This document shows positions 63,453 through 64,000 of a DNA stretch of 64,000 nt, in pieces. Below the pieces are notes generated by a model. The model saw only the letters and a program-made list of their open reading frames with translations. It did no database searches and was not told the origin of the DNA. The DNA comes from Crenothrix polyspora (GTDB lineage: Bacteria > Pseudomonadota > Gammaproteobacteria > Methylococcales > Methylomonadaceae), in the NCBI RefSeq assembly GCF_900163755.1, contig NZ_FUKI01000096.1, positions 1 to 64,000 of the forward strand, in the 5' to 3' direction. Each line of letters opens with the position of its first letter. Within the stretch, counting starts at the first letter, position 1. A program made the translations under genes and the position numbers.

Positions 63453-64000
63453 ATGTTTACAGGCATAATCTTAGCCATCGGAAAAATAGTTGTCATTGAA
63501 AGCTATAAAGGTGATTGCCGTTTAAAAATAGACACTGGGGCACTGTCGTTAACAGACTGTGCTTTAGGCGATAGCATTGCTGTTGACGGTGTTTGTTTAA
63601 CTGCTGTTGAGCTTGGCAGTAATTATTTTTACGCCGATGTCTCTAACGAAACTTTATCGTGTACCACATTAGCTAAATTAAAATCCGGCTCACCGGTTAA
63701 TTTAGAACTGGCATTAACGCCTTCCACCCGTATCGGGGGTCATATTGTCAGCGGTCACGTTGATGGCATCGGCCAGGTAATTGACAAAACAGCCGATGCC
63801 CGTTCGATACGTTTTAAACTGCAAGCCCCCGATCTTATCGCTAAGTATATCGCTGAAAAGGGCTCAATTTGCATTAACGGCATCAGTCTTACCGTCAACA
63901 AAGTTAACGGCTCAGTATTTGACGTTAACATTGTCCCGCATACCCTGCAAAAAACCACACTGCACAACGCCGTCATCGGCACTGCCGTCAATTTGGAAGT
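63453..64000 (+). CDS. ribE: Riboflavin synthase alpha chain, cut by window end
   Basis: The gene starts at ATG 63453 behind a strong ribosome binding site (CAGGAGGTATTT) and is still open at 64000, so the 3' end is missing (182 codons seen). It makes riboflavin from two 6,7-dimethyl-8-ribityllumazines. It opens MFTGIILAIGKIVVIESYKG, and the two lumazine-binding repeats are seen with LGDSIAVDGVCLTAVELGSN in the first and TRIGGHIVSGHVDGIGQVID near residue 90, then GSICINGISLTVNKV in the second. Only the last part (about 20 residues or more) lies outside the window. Confidence 0.94.
   Translation, partial: MFTGIILAIGKIVVIESYKGDCRLKIDTGALSLTDCALGDSIAVDGVCLTAVELGSNYFYADVSNETLSCTTLAKLKSGSPVNLELALTPSTRIGGHIVSGHVDGIGQVIDKTADARSIRFKLQAPDLIAKYIAEKGSICINGISLTVNKVNGSVFDVNIVPHTLQKTTLHNAVIGTAVNLE

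Overview
The window reads as a chromosomal segment of a gammaproteobacterium, most likely a methanotroph of the Methylococcales type. This is an inference from gene content, not a database match. Supporting signs are PQQ cofactor genes (pqqDE) at the left edge, the gammaproteobacterial order smc-zipA-ligA, ZipA, RlmJ, AmpD, MltB, NhaD and TyrS next to an M23 peptidase, and the many short dispersed palindromes often seen in such genomes. No rRNA, tRNA or CRISPR array was recognised by eye.

Layout. 1-6.5 kb: pqqD-pqqE, a small membrane-tail protein, a reverse-strand cluster (TauE-like permease, UbiX, MoeB/ThiF-like enzyme), then groES-groEL behind a sigma70-type promoter with a CIRCE operator and a strong terminator behind groEL. 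6.5-12.1 kb: two tandem paralogous giant secreted proteins made of delta-60 repeats plus RTX calcium-binding repeats. 12.1-14.1 kb: an accessory patch of palindromic repeats and decayed toxin-antitoxin genes. 14.1-17.9 kb: a DUF1800/DUF1501 exported pair. 18.4-29.5 kb: housekeeping genes (DEAD-box helicase, rhomboid protease, divergent NAD-dependent DNA ligase, ZipA, SMC, QueF, phosphatidylserine decarboxylase).

29.7-41.3 kb is a second accessory region. It holds a secreted repeat protein split by a 244-bp miniature element with perfect 14-bp inverted ends, a VF530-type DNA-binding protein and a MOSC protein. It also holds a signalling module (SpoIIE-type phosphatase/histidine-kinase-like ATPase, a STAS protein fused to a PhnD-like binding domain, and a CZB zinc-binding protein) bracketed by two Slp-family lipoproteins, and a 45-residue Gln/His-rich small protein that has a strong ribosome binding site. 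41.4-54.1 kb is mostly housekeeping: TyrS, M23 peptidase, DhaL and DhaK (facing each other), a HAD phosphatase with NhaD, RlmJ, AmpD, MltB, NadC and a flavin reductase.

54.2-57.9 kb holds a secreted C-type lectin-like protein and a serralysin-like metalloprotease with RTX repeats on both sides of the protease. 58-64 kb holds a DUF1415 protein, a GbsR/MarR-type regulator controlling (by inference from two matching inverted repeats) itself and a DCC-thioredoxin/NAD-binding protein pair, ppnP, an NYN-domain protein, and the start of the riboflavin operon nrdR-ribD-ribE, cut by the window end.

Four copies of a 102-130 bp palindromic element, two copies of a ~95 bp palindrome (one nested inside the larger element, one inside a small gene) and several smaller palindromes lie between genes. 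No transposase is encoded here that could move them, so they are probably mobilised in trans.
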